A DNA stretch of 64,000 nucleotides from Synaphobranchus kaupii. Lineage: Eukaryota > Chordata > Actinopteri > Anguilliformes > Synaphobranchidae. The position numbers and the translations under genes were made by a program. Positions within the stretch are counted from its first letter, which is position 1. Each line of letters begins with the position of its first letter. The stretch covers positions 109,652,266 to 109,716,265 of the forward strand of contig CM056377.1 of the NCBI GenBank assembly GCA_029718625.1. The letters run 5' to 3'. A model generated the notes under the pieces. The model worked only from the letters and a program-made list of their open reading frames with translations, had not been told where the DNA came from and searched no databases. This document shows positions 1-10,876 of the stretch, in pieces.

Positions 1-600
1 GGGTTTTCGTTGGTTCAAATTGTCACTGAGCCGAAAGTATTTTAGAACACGCCCCCGACAGCGCCACCCATCCCACTGCAGCGCAACCGAAAGGATGTTA
101 TGTTGAGAATTTGTTGATCCTAGCGGTATTGCTGAGAAACGCCATAGCGCCAGTTTTAAGACGTTGATGCTGTCAACAAGCTTGCGTTTGACTATACCGT
201 CCCCTTGCGCTGGTTTGAAAATAGAGCCCTCTGTGTCTAGTAAAATGGTAGCTACTAGTAGGCTAAACTTACCAACCAAACCATGAATTATTATGGACCG
301 ATCTTACACAGGAAAGGCAATCAAACACTGTCATGGAGCTCGGGGAGAGAAAATCCATAACACATTTTCAAAATGGCCTACCTATCTTGACTCAATCTTG
401 TGGCAATTTTAAGAAATTCACATATTTAATTCAATACTAGAATAGACTAACGTTACCAGAAGTGGGGATTAATCGCATCCCCGCCGGGGATGAAAATGAA
501 CAGCCAGCGGTAGGGACGTTAAAACCAGAGGCGGGGAATTCCCGCCCTCCCCCCTGGCAAATCGCACCCAGGCTGTGTGTCATCAGCATAGCAATGGAAA
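1..600. other. Window start, no gene recognised
   Basis: I see no coding region or named repeat here. A GC-rich, CpG-containing patch at about 466-560 stands out from the AT-rich surroundings and directly precedes the minus-strand LINE remnant, so it may be part of a further repeat that I do not recognise. Confidence 0.4.
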
Positions 601-605
601 TTCAC

Positions 606-1180
606 TCAATGCAGATGAATGACATTGCCTAAACATGTGCAAGGAAAGAAGAGAACGGGGCCCAGGATGGTGCCCTGAAAAACTTCAAAATCTATGTCAA
701 CATATTCAGATTTATGATCATTTAAAAGTATGGAAAACTTTCTCCCATAAACATATGAATACAACCAGTCAATAACTTTATCGGAGAGGCCAACCCACTT
801 TTCCAAATGGTGAATGAGAATTCTATGATCTGTAGTGTCAAATGCGGCACTAAGGTCTAAAAGAATAAGAATTGCAACATTACCAGCATCCACATTTAGT
901 CTAAGGTCATTATCAACTTTAACCAATGCAGCTGCCATTCTATGGTTTGCCTGGAATTTTTCCATGATATCATTTTCTTGTAGGTAATCATTAATTTGAA
1001 TACCACTTTCTTCAGCACTTTGCTGAAAAAATTTCAAGCACACTACTGTCAAAAATTGGTGTCTTTTGCAAAGGTTTAAGACTCAAAAGCATTCGGAAAA
1101 ATGCTGGACATTAAAGAGGAATTTATTATGTTAAGAGTATTAAAAGAAAGGCTATCAAAAGTGTCCTTAAAAAGACTAGT
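606..1180 (-). pseudogene. LINE reverse transcriptase, N-terminal half
   Basis: The 148-residue open frame at 606-1052 contains the RT signature block LLDLSAAFDTTDHRIL, whose first Asp is the motif A catalytic aspartate. Before it lies the fish-LINE phrase ALVKVDNDLRLN and after it FQGTILGPVLF, a degraded form of the usual GVPQGS-LGP motif. Between 1052 and 1180 the homology continues out of frame with IINSSL and related phrases. The FADD catalytic box is missing because the frame ends beforehand. The clade (L2, CR1 or Rex1) cannot be settled from this fragment. It is non-functional. Confidence 0.82.
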
Positions 1181-1962
1181 GGGAATAGAATAGAATAGAA
1201 CAGAACTTTTATTTTCCCGTTAGGGAACTTCAGTTGTAGCCACCAGCAACAAAAAGAGAAAAAAAAGACAAAGACAGTGGGGCAGACCCACAACACACAA
1301 ACAATCATATCAAATAAAGACATTCAAAAGAATCATTGCATTAATCAAACTAATTAAGTGAATTAAAGTGGAATACAGCCATGAATAAAAATAGCCCCCA
1401 CTGTCCTGAGATGTCCAGTGTCATCAAGCAGTCCAACACACAAACTCCGCCTCCACGACTTTCCTCCATACACGCAGTGTTGCGGTCTCTGTACACTGTC
1501 GAAACGGAGCACCGAACTGCGTCAACCTTCCCAGTCGTTGCCTCACTCCTCCCCCACATTATCTTCTCCTTCCCTTCCCTGGTTGCCTTTTGAAGATTGC
1601 CTGCACTCCCGGATCAGTCCCGACATCGTCAACTCCGGTGAACAGCGATGGTAAACTTTGTTGCTGCAGATCCAACGGACATTCCCGAGCATATGTTGTG
1701 AATGCGTCTCCATGGTGACGACCACAAACAAAATTATCCGGACTAGACAATTCATCAATACTATCAAAACAAGCAGCAGGAGTGCCCTGAAAAATCTCCA
1801 GCCTGCTTCCCTGTACCACAACAGACACACAGTGCATGAAAAAAACAAAAGACAAAAGCCCTACACAACAAAACACATTCAAATTAACAAACACGAACAC
1901 GAGAGACAACTGGACTACATGTCGCCATTACAGCAGCAGGTGACATCCTGTAATGGGGTCAA
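1181..1962 (-). mobile_element. Non-LTR-like insert with ATTCT tail
   Basis: This block separates two halves of one LINE and is read on the same strand. On the minus strand it ends ...AATAAAAGTTCTG followed by three ATTCT units, an arrangement typical of the 3' end of a non-LTR retrotransposon. The body carries overlapping short open frames (1350-1559, 1543-1848, 1559-1909) with no domain that I recognise. It may be a 5'-plus-3' deletion derivative of another LINE. I could not find a clean target-site duplication. Confidence 0.5.
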
Positions 1963-1964
1963 GT

Positions 1965-2390
1965 AAGCAAGTTGATGATTTGAACCAATTAATGAAGATG
2001 TGCTGCGTGAAATTGTAATGTAATGCTTGTGGAAGGTCTAATGCCTGGTTAATAATGTTTTGGGCTGGGTTGAGTAATGTATCAATGGTAGAGAATAGTA
2101 TCCTAGGATTTTCTTGTTCTCTTTGATAATGTTAGAACTGATTATATTTAGCAATTTCCTGTCTAAGGATATCATAATATACAGTTAATTTAGACTTTCT
2201 CCATCTGCACTTTCTCCATCTGCACTCCGCCTTCCTACATATTCTTTTCAGATGACAGGTATAGTTTTTCCATGGCACAGATTTCATATAATGCACCTTT
2301 TTAGATTTTAATGGAGCAACAGTGTCAAGAGTTTCCCTAAGCTTATCATAGAATATATTCATAGCATCATGAACAGAGTGTTATAGGGAG
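1965..2390 (-). pseudogene. LINE endonuclease-RT linker fragment
   Basis: The open frame at 2132-2362 gives a 76-residue peptide with the pattern DTVAPLKSKK, PWKNY, LKRICRKAE and WRKSKL, which matches the conserved linker upstream of RT in fish L2/CR1-like LINEs. A short duplication inside it repeats CRWRK twice; at DNA level ctttctccatctgcact occurs twice in succession near 2200. Downstream, to 1965, the reading continues as NPRILFSTIDTLLNPAQ after a stop codon. The endonuclease catalytic core is not present. Confidence 0.72.
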
Positions 2391-2527
2391 AGACACAGAG
2401 CCCATCAATTCTGAAAATATAACAGCTGTAGAAGCATCTATAGTATGCATTTTTATTTGATAATGAAACATCAAATAAAAAAATAATGTTTGCAAATTTT
2501 CCCCTTATCAAGTTAATTTGCATGTAC

Positions 2528-2815
2528 AAACCCCAATTCCAAAAAAGTTGGGACAGTATGTAAAATACATATAAGAGCAGGAAACAGTGATTTGTAAATT
2601 CTCTTTTACGTAGGTATATTTAATTGAAAACAGTACAAATAAAAGATATTTAATGTTTTACCATATCAACTTTATAGATTTTTGTAAATATACACTAATT
2701 CTGAATTTGATGCCTGCAACACGTTCCAAAAAGGTTCGGACAGGGGCAAAAAAAAGACTGGGAGGTTCAAAAAACACCGGTTTGGAACATTCCACAGGAA
2801 AACAGGTGATGCTAT
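2528..2815 (+). repeat. Dispersed teleost repeat (PCCAATTCC type)
   Basis: The segment starts with ACCCCAATTCCAAAAAAG, continues through a block resembling ttgatgcctgcaacac, and ends near GGAACATTCCACAGGAAA. From memory this succession is a common dispersed fish repeat, probably derived from a DNA transposon, but I cannot name its superfamily with certainty. No coding capacity is visible. Confidence 0.5.
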
Positions 2816-4587
2816 CTTGTATCTTATTTTCAGGTACTTTTACAAGCGATACTATAACCTCTCTGCATTTGAATGGACCTCTATGGGAATTGGGGGATGG
2901 GACTAGATTAAGCTATAATATTAATAATTTTTTAATAGTCAAAGCACTGTTGTCTGATTTATGTTCTTCATATTTGAGCACTTTTCCCTTTCATGACATG
3001 CATTATTTTTAAATAGTAAGTGCACTCACTGTCTCAGCCTGTCCTACTTTTGGAAAAATACTGTGTGGGGTGAGTGAGGGAGAGGGGTGGGGGCGGAGGT
3101 GTGTCCATTGTCATTTGCATAAATGTAATACAATGTACAAATGATTTTGTATAACTCGGATCAAATTGTCAAACTACACGTTGCAGATAAACTATGAATC
3201 AAGATTCAGCAATTGCATGGCCTATTTCTCTTTTTACTTCTCAAATATTTTCAGAAACATATATTTGTGCACTATTAAGGTGGAATAAGAGAGTTTATGA
3301 ACAGGACACCACATTGTTCCAGTTTAAAAATGTGGAGCCGAAATCAAAAGACCGTATTGCGTCAAACCAATCAGGTGCTGGCTATTTCCATTGTGGGCGA
3401 CAATTATCCATATGACATAGAGGTACCTCCAAAGAGGTACTCTGACATCACAATTGGGGCGGGGGCAGTGTGGGGAGTAGAAGCGTCTTTGTGTGAAGGC
3501 AGCACAAAGACGCTTTTCTACCAGTTTCTTATGATATACAATATTATTTCAGAATTGTTGAAATAACAAAATGGATTAATAAGTTTCATTATAAGGTAGG
3601 CATGCACACACATTTACAGCTAAAAAAAAACTGTGATCTAGAGTGTAGTTACCCCTTAAATTGCCCACTCTTAAGGTTATTCAGCAGGGTCATTAACCCC
3701 CTTGGCATTTTATTGTGTTCTCATTTCTCCTTAGGAATCAAATCCATAAAATTTGTACAAAAAACACTGTGACTCTGTTTGGCCCAAATAAATGGATTAC
3801 AAGCTGATTATATGTGGCTCATCCTTGCCGAGGTAAATTGGATTTGATAAAAAGGCAAGGGCTCCTGGTAATGCTGCTTACTGCACTTTGTGGCATCATT
3901 GCACCTTAATAACTACCCTGTAACTCTATTAAAAGAAGGTCTGAATAGTGAATAAAAGCCCAATCGTGAAACTGATAGAAGTGGCTTTAAACATTGTCTG
4001 GTAAATGATTTTGTCCTCAGTGAATCCATGAATGCTGTTGAATGATAAAGCATAAGGGTGAAGGAAATAGTACACCGTCTAATAATGCTTTGCTACTTGC
4101 CCGGTAGTGTTCATTATTTAACACTGATCTCTTTTGCAGAACCGTAATGGTAAGGTAGATGTATTCACCCCCAGCGAGCTTTCTTGAGACATGAACATTG
4201 GAATGCTAATGCTAGCACGAAGCGATCACCTGCAGAATTACAGTGGGGCAGCAGCAGATGCCGTCGGGTGAAGTATACACTCATGGGACCACTGAAGCAC
4301 CTAAATGACCAAGCATTATTTACAGTATCCATGGGTTTAAATTACTGATTTTGGGGGTTTTACCATTCATCCATTCAGATCCCTTGATCTATGCTTGTGA
4401 ACTGTCCTCTTCAGTTCAAACCAAACCTTTTTAGATCATGCTCAAGTCTGATGACTGTGATGGCCATTGCAAAACAATAATTTTGTGGTTAGTTAACCAC
4501 TTCTTGCTCGATTTTTTGGTATGCTTTGGATCATTATCTGGCAGAAAGCAACCATTTGTGGCCAAGTTCTTTGTTCTCACTTCTTTA
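2816..4587. other. No gene recognised
   Basis: AT-rich sequence with short, unconvincing open frames (2653-3012, 3194-3415, 3297-3566). The only structured element is the 13-bp hairpin at 3481-3515. Confidence 0.4.
3481..3515. repeat. Perfect 13-bp hairpin
   Basis: Arms AAGCGTCTTTGTG (3481-3493) and its exact reverse complement (3503-3515) flank a 9-base loop. The hairpin lies at the end of a G-rich tract (3452-3480). It is too short to assign; it could be the core of a small palindromic repeat. Confidence 0.7.
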
Positions 4588-4606
4588 GGGGGGGGGGGGG
4601 GGGGGG
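4588..4606 (+). repeat. G19 homopolymer
   Basis: Nineteen consecutive G residues. Such runs can form G-quadruplexes and are also prone to length error in assemblies. Confidence 0.9.
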
Positions 4607-4696
4607 ATAATTTGTCATATGTGGACCATACATATCATACATACATACCACAATGCAAAGTACGACGGTGTAGGCACACATTTTGTCACAGAATGG

Positions 4697-4949
4697 AATT
4701 GAAGACCCTGGTGCGAAAAGTACTGAAGTCACATTTTTAGACAATTCAAGTTGAGCATAGAAACATGTTGTATTTGTTTAGCTAAGTCCACCCTATAAAT
4801 ATTGTTAACAGAAAAGGTGCCTAAGCAATGCATAAAAACAGCAAAAAATTTTAATGGCTGATTTTATGGATCAATGATATTTTTGGATGAGATTTTCTCA
4901 AAATAGACATTTTGTGACTTCAGTACTTTTAGCACCAGGGTCTTCAATT
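4697..4949. mobile_element. 253-bp inverted-repeat MITE, copy 1
   Basis: The ends are near-perfect inverted repeats of about 36 bp with one mismatch: AATTGAAGACCCTGGTGC inwards from 4697, and its complement ending at 4949. The interior is AT-rich and non-coding. A second copy lies at 55919-56195 in the opposite orientation and is similar over its whole length, which confirms the boundaries. I see no certain target duplication, so the superfamily is open. Length, terminal repeats and lack of coding capacity fit a non-autonomous DNA transposon. Confidence 0.85.
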
Positions 4950-6789
4950 AGAAATGAAGATGTGTTAATGGAAGTTAAGTCTGGACTTAGCCACTGAGGC
5001 AACATAATAAATTGACAGCTATCCCCATAAGGTACACCATAACTTAAAAGTCCGCTCGGTTGCTGTGTCTCAGAGTGTAATGATTTCAGATTTTTTTAAT
5101 ATGATGAAGTTTGCCTGGGAGTGCTGTACCTTCTGAAAATTCCCATGATACCTCATTTCTCTTCTGGACATATCTCTGCTTAAGACTACCCATTAGACTG
5201 TGGGACAGAATGATGAATTGTGCTGATCAATGACCTTTCATGAAGTTCTCTAACATTTCCTTATTCTCATATTTAAATTAGTTACTTAAAAGTATCAGAA
5301 TTGTATTAAAAAAGGGTCAAAGAGATAAAAAATTTGGATGTTGGTCACTTTTAAAAAATAATATATCATTATGTCACATTGTTTTAATTAGTGTATGACA
5401 TTTACCTACAAAATACAAAATAGCAATATGCTGTTTTGCCATTTGTTATTACTAATGCAGTGCAGTCCAATGCACTCTAGCAGCCTCTGCAGCTGATGAT
5501 GTCACAGTACCCTCTAGCTGCTTCAGATTATATCCTCCTACAGTTTTTAGGACAAATAGCTTCTCTTCTGGAGAACTGCTCATCCAATGAACTTCACAGT
5601 CGGCATTTCACTTCCTTGGGTCCCGAGCAATACACCTTCAACTTCATACAGTGCCTGGTTGTCGAGCGAAATACAGACAGACAGAAGGACAGAGAGGATT
5701 TCTTACTTTATAGTTAGATTATTATTATTATTAAAGTGACATACTGTTTTGTATCAATAAGTACCTGCTACATATGTACTACTTCACTTTAACAAACAAA
5801 CACAGTCATTGGTTCATTAGTCAATATTTGTGTCAATTAATTTCCCTTCCAAACTTTAATATTTGTGTTACTTTCCAAATTAAGACTGGTGTACATCATG
5901 TGAAACAAATGCATATGCAAATACATAATTTTATTCCCAAACTAATACATGTGTTACTAGGCAGTTGGTTCCAATGCATCAATTGGCTCCCATGAATCAG
6001 AGTGAAACCAGACAGATTTTTGATGTTGTTTTTTTTTCTTCACTTTATTTAGAAATAATCACATGATTAACTACTCTGCACTTATTTTCTTTACATATTC
6101 CTTTACATATTGAGCTTAAAATTCCCTCTTCAGGCACCCCAAATATTTGACAATAATGCACTTAGTCTTTTATTTATTTATTTATTTTTACATTTTTTGT
6201 TATTGTCAAGAGACTTCTACTTTATCTTTATCAAAACAATGCTAAACATGCCTCTGGTCTTCAAGGACAATCATCAGCTCACTTGGCTGAATGAATACTA
6301 CAGGCAAAGAATAAATAAAATCCAAAATTGGAGTTTCAATCCAATTCTGTTAGGACAACTCACGTATTGAATATATGAATGAATATATAATCATTTTGGT
6401 TTGGCACTGAATGGATCTGCTCTATGTACTACTTATGCATGGGCCAGCATGCACTACCTACCAGAAAGAGAGCACAACACATCTCCCCTACTAAACAGGA
6501 GATATACAAAAAAAACCCAGTACATAGAAGCAGATCCAAACAACAGGTGGAGGCTGGGGTGGTGGAGGGTGAGCAGCAATTTTTTTTAGGACAATAGGCT
6601 GCGAAACAAACAAAAGCAGCACAGGCAAAAGCAGTATGGGAGAGATCTGACACTCACTTTTAAAAAGGCCGCTCCATTAGTGATGTGTGCATGCGATTGG
6701 TTGAGTATGAGAACGTGCTCGCTGAGGCCAACCATTGGTCTGGCATAACAAGAGTATCCTGGTAGAATTTGCTCTGTGAACTTAATTTG
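4950..6789. other. No gene recognised
   Basis: AT-rich sequence with scattered short open frames (5496-5717, 6110-6370, 6401-6589) that show no domain or codon signal. A short ATTT run lies near 6170-6186. Confidence 0.4.
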
Positions 6790-7422
6790 TGACGCTCATT
6801 CGCTTACATTTTTCTTCTTTTCATCTCTGTTTCCCTATCCTTGAGTATGGTGGTTTGTGACGCTCATTCACTTACGTTTCGCTATCCTTGAGTATGGTGG
6901 TTTGTGACGCTCATTCACTTACGTTTCGCTATCCTTAAGTATGGTGGTTTGTGATGCTCATTCACTTATGTTTCGCTATCCTTGAGTATGGTGGTTTGTG
7001 ACGCTCATTCACTTATGTTTCGCTATCCTTGAGTATGGTGGTTTGTGACGCTCATTCACTTACGTTTCGCTATCCTTGAGTATGGTGGTTTGTGACGCTC
7101 ATTCACTTACGTTTCGCTATCCTTGAGTATGGTGGTTTGTGACGCTCATTCACTTACGTTTCGCTATCCTTGAGTATGGTGGTTTGTGACGCTCATTCAC
7201 TTACGTTTCGCTATCCTTGAGTATGGTGGTTTGTGACGCTCATTCACTTACGCTTCACTATCCTTGAGTATGGTGGTTTGTGACGCTCATTCACTTACGT
7301 TTCGCTATCCTTGAGTATGGTGGTTTGTGACGCTCATTCACTTACGTTTCCCTATCCTTGAGTATGGTGGTTTGTGACGCTCATTCACTTACGTTTCCCT
7401 ATCCTTGAGTATGGCGGTTTGT
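6790..7422 (+). repeat. 47-bp minisatellite, about 13 units
   Basis: Twelve units start at 6857, 6904, 6951 and so on, at exactly 47-bp steps to 7374; each begins GTGACGCTCATTCACTTACG and ends GAGTATGGTGGTTT. A first, longer unit begins at 6790 and carries about 20 extra pyrimidine-rich bases. The first unit and the last two units read TTTCCCTATCC where inner units read TTTCGCTATCC (one reads CTTCACTATCC). The array therefore has distinct edges and a homogenised core. 47 is not a multiple of three and there is no open frame through it. Confidence 0.95.
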
Positions 7423-10400
7423 TGGCAAAAGTATGTTGCAGAATTATGCAGCCTTTGCACCTTTGTGATTAAGGGGCAATGCCATATATTATAATAAAGA
7501 GGCAGTTACTGTTGATGGTTGCACTCTGTGAAACTATATAGATCCGATTTTCATAACAAGGGAATTTCATGGGATTCTTTCCTCGATTCTTTGGGATTCA
7601 CAAATCACACATCCTTAAAATGAATAGTTTAAATGCTTTTTCTTTCTTCTCAAGCAAAGGGTGACAAGTTAATATTGATGATGTATGAACTTACCAAACT
7701 ATTTTAAAGTTAAAAACAAATGCAGATTAAATCCAGACCATTCATCATCAGCAATTAATGTCAATGAAAAGCACCTGCCAATAAAAACTTTTATATCTCT
7801 GTGCCATACTGATAATGCATAATAGAACATTTACCTGATTTTTTTTATTTAGGAAAAATTATAGAAATGAATTAAACCTCGGTAAATTCAAAATAAAAAA
7901 ATCTAATTTTAGAATTTTTGACAATCCTACTTCACTTACCTTTGCCTTCTTTTGAGTGACTCCTCAGGGCTCACTTTTCTGGTGAATGGCGCATAGATGC
8001 AGTCAGTGGCGCAGCGCATGGAGCACTGGGCATGGCTACTGAATTTCAGTCTTTTTGTGACCAGAGGTGAGGAGCGCAGCACTCACCACAAGCTGTGCAG
8101 GTGGAAAATGGGCTAGAATAGGCTGAATATTTAACAGTGGGTGTGCTGCAGATGGATTCAATCATAGTCAATCAAATTACCTCTTTTCCTTCCCGAAACA
8201 GCTGTGCGTTTTGTGACCCAGTGTACTTCCGATTTCTGACTACCAATGCAGTGGAAGACAATATATCTATTTTGCATTGATATAACAACAAAAATATATC
8301 ATAATTGCATTGATATAACAACAACAAAAAAAAAGACTATCACTGTAATAATGTATTTGTTTCATAAGGGAATGTCTAAAATACTCAAACATGTTCACTA
8401 ATCATGCATTTAATTGTGCATTTGAACCACGCCATATGTGAATAAACGAAAATCAACATGGCATTGGAATGGGTCTTTTCAGGTCTCTTTATGCTCTGCA
8501 GGAACATATTTCCCAGAAAATAAAGTGCATGTTTGCCACACCAATATGACTTGCAGGTATTTGAATTTCTCCAATGCGTTCTACATTTTTGGGATCCATC
8601 ATGCAGTAGAGCTCAACCGAATGTTAATTGGAGAAAAATGTACTTCTATCCCTTTCAATAACAAGAAACAGGAATTCAAAATACCATATGTTTCAGATTT
8701 ATTTCCAACCCGCTTTAGTTTAGATTTACAGAAGTGTAAAAGTGCTGAATACTCAGAGCACAGATTTTCTAAATCCTTATTCCTGCATACTAATTGCTGA
8801 CAATGCACTATAAAATTACAGTCAATTATAAAAAAGGCACCTTTGTAGTATGTATGCCTTGCGTCAAAAGCAAAGTTATTATTCTTAATGTATCTCGGTG
8901 TCTGTGATGTTATCCATCCAGGAACTAATTGAATTAAGTGGTTTGAACCAATTGATTCCATCCATCAATTAAGAAGAGGATGATAGAATTTCAAAACTAT
9001 GAAGACGCCTTGAAACAATAGAAGAAAAAAATACATATGACCTTACACAAAGATAGATCTACTTCTAAATCAGTACTATATTGATATGCTATTAAAATTA
9101 AAATATACATTTAACTCTATAGTGTCATTTTGTGGAAAGCCACAGAGTGAGTTAACTTGTGTGCTTGAGTAGTACCTTTTATGAACTTTATGTAGCAAAC
9201 AGTGCAGGGTATGAAAAACAGCAAACAGTACTTTTGAAGTAATTAGAAATGCTAAAAGCACCTTAGGTTTTGGAAATCTCGCAGCTGCAAAGTCACCTTG
9301 GGCCCTACATCTGTTAAACCATATGTTCTTCGCAGTTGATTTCTAGGAGTCAGTGTGTGCTGAGCTACAGTGCTTTTTTATTCCAATATGTTCTAGTCTT
9401 TTTATCATCTCTCTGTAGAGACTGGGTTCCTTCTGGGATTAGTCACCTGGACCCCTTCTTTCTATCACGAAAATGCATTTGGTCTGAAATATGATTACTA
9501 TTATTGTCTAACGCACTGCTGAGTATTAAAAAGCCATTACAATCTAATATTACTGTAGCTCATTAAGGGAATGATTCACAAATGGATGCTAAATAAATCA
9601 AAGGATAAATAAGGTGGAAATTGCTAAGAGCTGGAATGGGAAATGATATGCAATTTCCATGAACAGTGAATATACAGGCGAATGTCAGATAGTGCTATTC
9701 CTGTTTCCACTTATGACTTTTTTTAAATCAAATGTTATACTCTTAGCATATTTTTGTGAATCACTAATGCTTCAAAGAATGTAACGTAGATATTCCTTCC
9801 AAGTACAAAAAAATGAGTGATAATGAGCATGTGAAGGTAACTTGTCCTTTCTTGTTATTTTCTGCTTACAGTACCTGTGCTTGGCAAGCAGGATGCTTTG
9901 GATAACATCTCCTATTTATTTGGTAGTCTCTTCACTAATTTAAACCACCACTAATTGTTTGGCTGACTGTACAATTTGTTGTTTAGTATAAATAATTTGT
10001 TTAACTGGAAATACTTATATTTCTTCTTGGCAGAACGATTCTTAGTAAATCTGCTGAGTTTTAAAACATTTCTTACATTGATATCTGTAGACTGGTATTT
10101 GTTACTACAAATGATTTGCAAGTATTTTTGTACTACTTACTTATGGTCTGTAAAATCCTGAGCCAAATTCATAATTTAGTTCATGATATTCTAGAGCATC
10201 ATTAACTGGATTCCAACAATATTATCTTACCTACTCAGACACTCACAGTTGTATATGACCATCTGAAATAAATTAGTATGATGTGGGCAGTGGCAGGTTT
10301 ATCCCTCAGAAAGAACACTCGGAGAGCTTTAGTGCCAGCTGTTAAAAAATACAATTAAAAAGTGAGGCAGATACTATGTACAAAGACAATTACAGGAGGC

Positions 10401-10835
10401 TGTTTTTCCATGAATACACAATACATGCACACACCATACAAAAGTATGGGCTTTTATACATTTATATATTTCCTGTGGAAACTTGGTTACCCTGGTTAGC
10501 TTCATTCTTTGAACCCTTTTAAAGAAAACACTGTTGTCAGGTAGTTCTATCTCTGAATTCTGCAAGTTCTTTGTTCTGGAGTACAGATTTCTAGGCCCTG
10601 GAAAAAGCCAGGCCTCACCTTTTTGACAACCTTGTATCATAACAGAACTTCAGTAGTCTAGTCTCAACAAGACAAAAACTAACTTGGCTACTGTCCCTGA
10701 ACACATCCCTGCTTAAGTGGTATTGCACCTGGGCAAAAATATAAAATTCAATGGCACTGAGGAAAAGCGGAATGGCAGATATGCCAGCTTGGCTCTTTTC
10801 TCACAGAAGTAACAATGAGCACAGTTGATAAATTT
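7423..10835. other. No gene recognised
   Basis: Long AT-rich stretch. Visible structure is limited to a short direct repeat of GCATTGATATAACAACA near 8274 and 8306. Open frames on both strands at 8438-8961 overlap as mutual shadows, and the one at 10374-10640 has no domain that I recognise. The segment next to 10836 lies beyond the SINE tail and its origin is unclear. Confidence 0.4.
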
Positions 10836-10876
10836 GTACAGACAACCTTTCCTTTATCCATTTATAGAGCTGGATA
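10836..10876 (-). mobile_element. SINE, 3' part (split by Tc1)
   Basis: Read on the minus strand this segment continues exactly where the SINE head at 12493-12620 stops: TATCCAGCTCTATAAATGGA. From memory this phrase follows the CTTGAGCAAGGTACTTAACC block in many fish tRNA-SINEs. After about 40 bases the match ends, so the tail is truncated or chimeric. Confidence 0.65.

Larger units (their letters stand above)
600..2390 (-). mobile_element. L2/CR1-like LINE remnant, interrupted
   Basis: A non-LTR retrotransposon remnant read on the minus strand. Its upstream part (2390 down to about 1965) encodes the linker between endonuclease and reverse transcriptase, with APLKSKK, a Trp/Arg-rich segment ending WRKSKL, and then ILFSTIDTLLNPA, a phrase typical of this LINE class. 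Its downstream part (about 1180 down to 606) encodes the first half of reverse transcriptase. The two parts are separated by a foreign block at about 1181-1962. Family knowledge: fish L2/CR1 elements encode an endonuclease-RT polyprotein that copies its own RNA at a nicked target. No 5' end, 3' tail or target duplication is visible, so this is an old fragment. Confidence 0.8.

Noticed and set aside
6790..7422. Regular 47-bp array as a CRISPR-like structure
   Set aside because: The entire 47 bp is repeated without unique spacers and the window is clearly vertebrate; it is a minisatellite.
8438..8961. 120-residue open frames on both strands as a gene
   Set aside because: The two frames overlap on opposite strands with no domain or splice context; mutual shadows in AT-rich DNA.
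10374..10640. 88-residue minus-strand frame as a gene
   Set aside because: No domain recognised and it lies in a probable repeat continuation beyond the SINE tail.
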